Assembly (NCBI GenBank): GCA_046156035.1
Contig: JBJXEW010000034.1
Coordinates: 11,558-75,557, forward strand
DNA: 64,000 nt
DNA from: JAEUIX01 sp046156035
GTDB lineage: Bacteria > Planctomycetota > Phycisphaerae > Phycisphaerales > UBA1924
Direction of reading: 5' to 3'
Below, one piece after another: positions 61,935-64,000 of this stretch. The notes under the pieces were generated by a model. That model saw only the letters and a list, made by a program, of their open reading frames with translations, ran no database searches and was not told the DNA's origin. Within the stretch, counting starts at the first letter, position 1. The number at the start of each line of letters is the position of its first letter. Both the position numbers and the translations under genes were made by a program.

Positions 61935-62963
61935 TCACCCGGCCTGTGCACGCGGGTGGGCCTGGTCGTAGGCGGTCTTGAGGCGCTGGGTGGTGAGGTG
62001 GGTGTAGACCTGCGTGGTGCTGAGGCTCTGGTGGCCGAGGAGTTCCTGCACGCTGCGGAGGTCGGCGCCGTTCTCGAGGAGGTGGGTGGCGAAACTGTGG
62101 CGCAGGGTGTGTGGGCTGATGGTCGGGTCCATGCCGGCGGACTTGAGGTACTTGTCGAGTTTGCGGCGGACGGAGCGCGAGGAGAGGCGGCTGCCGTGCT
62201 TGTTCATGAACATGGGCTTGCCGGCGGGGGCGTCGCCCCAGAGTTGGCAGAGGCGGTTGTCGGCGCGGACGGTGGCCATGTACTTGTGGATGGCGACGAG
62301 GGCGTGGCTGCCGAGGGGCACGATGCGTTCGCGCTTGCCCTTGCCGCGCACCTTCATGGCCTCGCCGGTGTCGTCGAGGTCGTCGACGTTGAGGTCGACG
62401 AGTTCGCTGACGCGGATGCCGGTGGAGTAGAGGGTCTCGAGCATGGCGCGGTCGCGCAGACCCAGCACGTCGCGGTCGGTGGGGGTGACGAGCAGGCGCT
62501 CGATCTGCTCGATGGTGATGGCCTTGGGCAGGCGCTTGCCCTGCTTGGGCGTGCGGATGGCGATCATCGGGTTGCCGGGTGCCACGCCGCGGCGCTCGGC
62601 CCACTTGTAGAAGGAGCGGAGCGTGGCGATCTTGCGGGCCATGGTGGCGGCGGAGTAACTCTGGTCACCCAGGTGCGTGAGGAAGCCGCGGATCACGTCG
62701 GTGGTGGCGTCGAGCATGGCCATGCTCAGCGTCTTGGGGCCGATGCTGCCGGCGAGGCCTTCGCCCTTGGTGGCGGCGCGGGTGAGGCGTGCTTCGTAGG
62801 CCTGGCGCTCGGCTTCCGGTGCGGGCGTAATTCCCGTCTCTTCGACGAGGAACTCGATGTACTGGCGCAGGTCGGCCCCGTAGCAGCGGGCGGTGTACGA
62901 GGAGAAGTGGCGTTCATCGGTGAGGTACGAGATGAAGCCGTCAACAACGGGGAGCGTGTTCAT
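61935..62963 (-). CDS. Tyrosine recombinase XerC/XerD
   Basis: A 342-residue site-specific recombinase. The N-terminal SAM-like domain starts FISYLTDERHFSSYTARCYG. The catalytic domain shows GIRVSEL (Arg), GKGKRERIVPLG (Lys region), SPHTLRHSFATHLL (His-xx-Arg), and LLGHQSLSTTQVYTHL (His and nucleophile Tyr). All catalytic residues are present. Length and neighbours fit the chromosomal Xer system for dimer resolution; XerC versus XerD cannot be told. Confidence 0.93.
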   Translation of the reverse strand: MNTLPVVDGFISYLTDERHFSSYTARCYGADLRQYIEFLVEETGITPAPEAERQAYEARLTRAATKGEGLAGSIGPKTLSMAMLDATTDVIRGFLTHLGDQSYSAATMARKIATLRSFYKWAERRGVAPGNPMIAIRTPKQGKRLPKAITIEQIERLLVTPTDRDVLGLRDRAMLETLYSTGIRVSELVDLNVDDLDDTGEAMKVRGKGKRERIVPLGSHALVAIHKYMATVRADNRLCQLWGDAPAGKPMFMNKHGSRLSSRSVRRKLDKYLKSAGMDPTISPHTLRHSFATHLLENGADLRSVQELLGHQSLSTTQVYTHLTTQRLKTAYDQAHPRAQAG

Positions 62964-63037
62964 GCGAGGTCTCCGTACGAGCAGCGTCGGACCCGGGTGT
63001 TATCGGCAGGTGGTGGGGGTGACTTGGGCCGCGGGGC

Positions 63038-63793
63038 TCAGGGTTGTGTGGGCGGCGGAGATTGCGCGGCCAGACCGTCGCGGCTCATGCGCAGGCGTTC
63101 ACCGTCCAGAAGCCGTCCGACGGTCCAGTACGCGGCGAACTCGGTGTACAGGTCCATGCTCGCCAGGTAACTGCGCCACCCGAGCGCCCCCTGAGGGTTG
63201 TGGCGGCCGTCGGCGTAGCGCTTGAGGCTCATGAGTACCTCGTGGTTCTTGCCGTCAAGGTGCTCGCTCACCACGACGCTGGGGGCCCCGGACGAAGGGG
63301 GGGCGGTCGGCTCGGCCGCGGCGTTCTGGAGTTGCCGCGGGTCGACGGTGTTGGGCTGCGAACTGCGATGGATCACGCCGAGCGTGAGTCCGAGCGTGGG
63401 GGGGTCGTAGGGGTCGAAGGCGGTGATGGAGCCCACCACGAGGGCATCGACACCGAGCGCATCGGCGAGGACGCGGGCATCCGCGGGTGACGAGACGGAG
63501 GCGAGGCCCAGCGCTCGCATGGCCGCAATGACGCGGTTGGTGGGCACGCAGGCCAGGCCACGGGCCTCGGCGACTTTGGCGACGACGGCATCGGTTACAG
63601 CCAGGTTGTCGGCGGTGCTGGTGCCGGATTCGTTGACGAGGGGCGCGACGGCCCAGAGGGGCGAGGTGGCGCTCCCGGCGTACGGCGAGAGGAGCACTTC
63701 GGGCGCAACAAGTTGGGGCGGTGCCGCGCAGGATGCACCGAGAAGGGCCAATGCTGCGCAGGCGCAGGCCACGATGCGGGCAGGGTGGTTCAT
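63038..63793 (-). CDS. Lipoprotein of unknown function
   Basis: A 251-residue lipoprotein; signal peptide with lipobox LGASC. It contains an alpha/beta-like region reminiscent of periplasmic TolB/CsgG-like folds (VAPLVNESGTSTADNLAVTD, ARVLADALGVDALVVGSITA) and a helical C-terminus. No certain family. It lies behind the recombinase gene's start on the same strand (74 bases). Confidence 0.7.
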   Translation of the reverse strand: MNHPARIVACACAALALLGASCAAPPQLVAPEVLLSPYAGSATSPLWAVAPLVNESGTSTADNLAVTDAVVAKVAEARGLACVPTNRVIAAMRALGLASVSSPADARVLADALGVDALVVGSITAFDPYDPPTLGLTLGVIHRSSQPNTVDPRQLQNAAAEPTAPPSSGAPSVVVSEHLDGKNHEVLMSLKRYADGRHNPQGALGWRSYLASMDLYTEFAAYWTVGRLLDGERLRMSRDGLAAQSPPPTQP

Positions 63794-63924
63794 ACGTCCT
63801 GATAATCGCAAGCGGTGTGCCGGGGGGCGGCGGGCAGAGGACGGGCGGGGACCGCCCGACCACCCGAAGCCAAGCACCCACGCGGAGAGCTTTATGCGCT
63901 TTTCGGTATTTGACTGGCGCGAAT

Positions 63925-63993
63925 AAAAACCTCGTGGCATGATGATCCTGGATCGACCAAGATTCAGGAGGCACCATGGATCACGAGGTTTTT
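63925..63993. repeat. 12-base inverted repeat spanning a start codon
   Basis: AAAAACCTCGTG (63925-63936) and CACGAGGTTTTT (63982-63993) are perfect inverted copies. The right arm lies inside the first codons of the next gene, and the inner CCTGGATC/GATTCAGG pairing would cover the ribosome site. Either a translational control hairpin or an end of an insertion sequence. Confidence 0.6.
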
Positions 63994-64000
63994 CGAGCGA
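63976..64000 (+). CDS. Start of an unidentified gene, truncated by the window
   Basis: AGGAGG with a four-base spacing precedes the ATG at 63976. Only eight codons (MDHEVFRA) are inside the window, so the product is unknown. The hairpin around its start resembles leaders of transposase genes. Confidence 0.5.

Noticed and set aside
61935..62963. Xer-type recombinase as the integrase of the icd cassette
   Set aside because: It is over 4 kb away on the other side of icd and nadB, and fits the chromosomal Xer system.
61794..63170. A 458-codon frame opposite the Xer recombinase
   Set aside because: Antisense of a gene with all catalytic residues; no own motifs.

Overview
This is a high-GC chromosome segment that looks like a planctomycete, most likely of the Phycisphaerae group. 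That is inference from content: five small secreted proteins end in a Pro-x-Pro / hydrophobic / Arg-rich sorting tail of the PEP-CTERM type, several large secreted beta-rich proteins end in a dockerin-like Cys-bounded module built on NPDDLGD(F/Y)IT, and there are a GspE-like protein with membrane segments and split housekeeping operons. There is one tRNA, no rRNA and no CRISPR array.

Layout. 1-1600: the 3' end of a sugar ABC permease and a secreted dockerin-like protein. 1.8-7 kb: a SNF2 helicase coupled to a SWIM zinc-finger protein, then a nucleotidyltransferase-like gene. 7.2-12.5 kb: tRNA-Gln and a translation/nucleotide block (glmU-like uridylyltransferase, prs, rplY, pth, rpsF, ssb, DUF1294). 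12.6-16 kb (minus): a small accessory patch (77-residue protein, FRG-domain protein, MNT nucleotidyltransferase) beside the large subunit of an acyl-CoA mutase. 16.4-21.4 kb: secreted proteins. 21.4-22.9 kb: rpmB and rplI. 22.9-28.9 kb (minus): superoxide dismutase, esterase, a degenerate GspE-like protein and a CvpA-like membrane protein. 29-36 kb: a sigma-70 factor behind a long leader, a giant repeat-rich secreted protein, PilT and a Gly-rich RRM protein. 36-42.2 kb (minus): PEP-CTERM protein, ftsH, LptE-like and BamD-like envelope genes, and an ECF sigma / membrane partner pair. 42.4-44.9 kb: a DUF1573 - rhodanese - DoxX/MauE operon. 45-55.7 kb: dus, three PEP-CTERM proteins, CPBP protease, a PP2C/SpoIIE phosphatase, two lipoproteins and Ohr. 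55.7-57.8 kb: an intergenic segment rich in palindromes, followed by small unknown genes and a two-gene DUF2283/PBECR-like cassette bounded by a duplicated 3' end of icd. 57.8-64 kb: icd, nadB, a lipoprotein, a XerC/D recombinase, a second lipoprotein and the start of a gene running off the right edge.

Most notable points. (i) The last ~27 codons of icd occur twice as an imperfect direct repeat flanking a small toxin/antitoxin-like pair, reminiscent of integration into icd. (ii) The GspE-like ATPase has lost its P-loop lysine, Asp-box Asp and His-box His. (iii) Short dispersed G/C-rich and AAATGGCC repeats lie between genes and also, in frame, inside the mutase (twice) and NadB. (iv) A dockerin-like C-terminal module is shared by several secreted proteins. 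(v) The 55.8 kb gap holds nested perfect palindromes. Functions are assigned from recognisable motifs only; no database search was possible.
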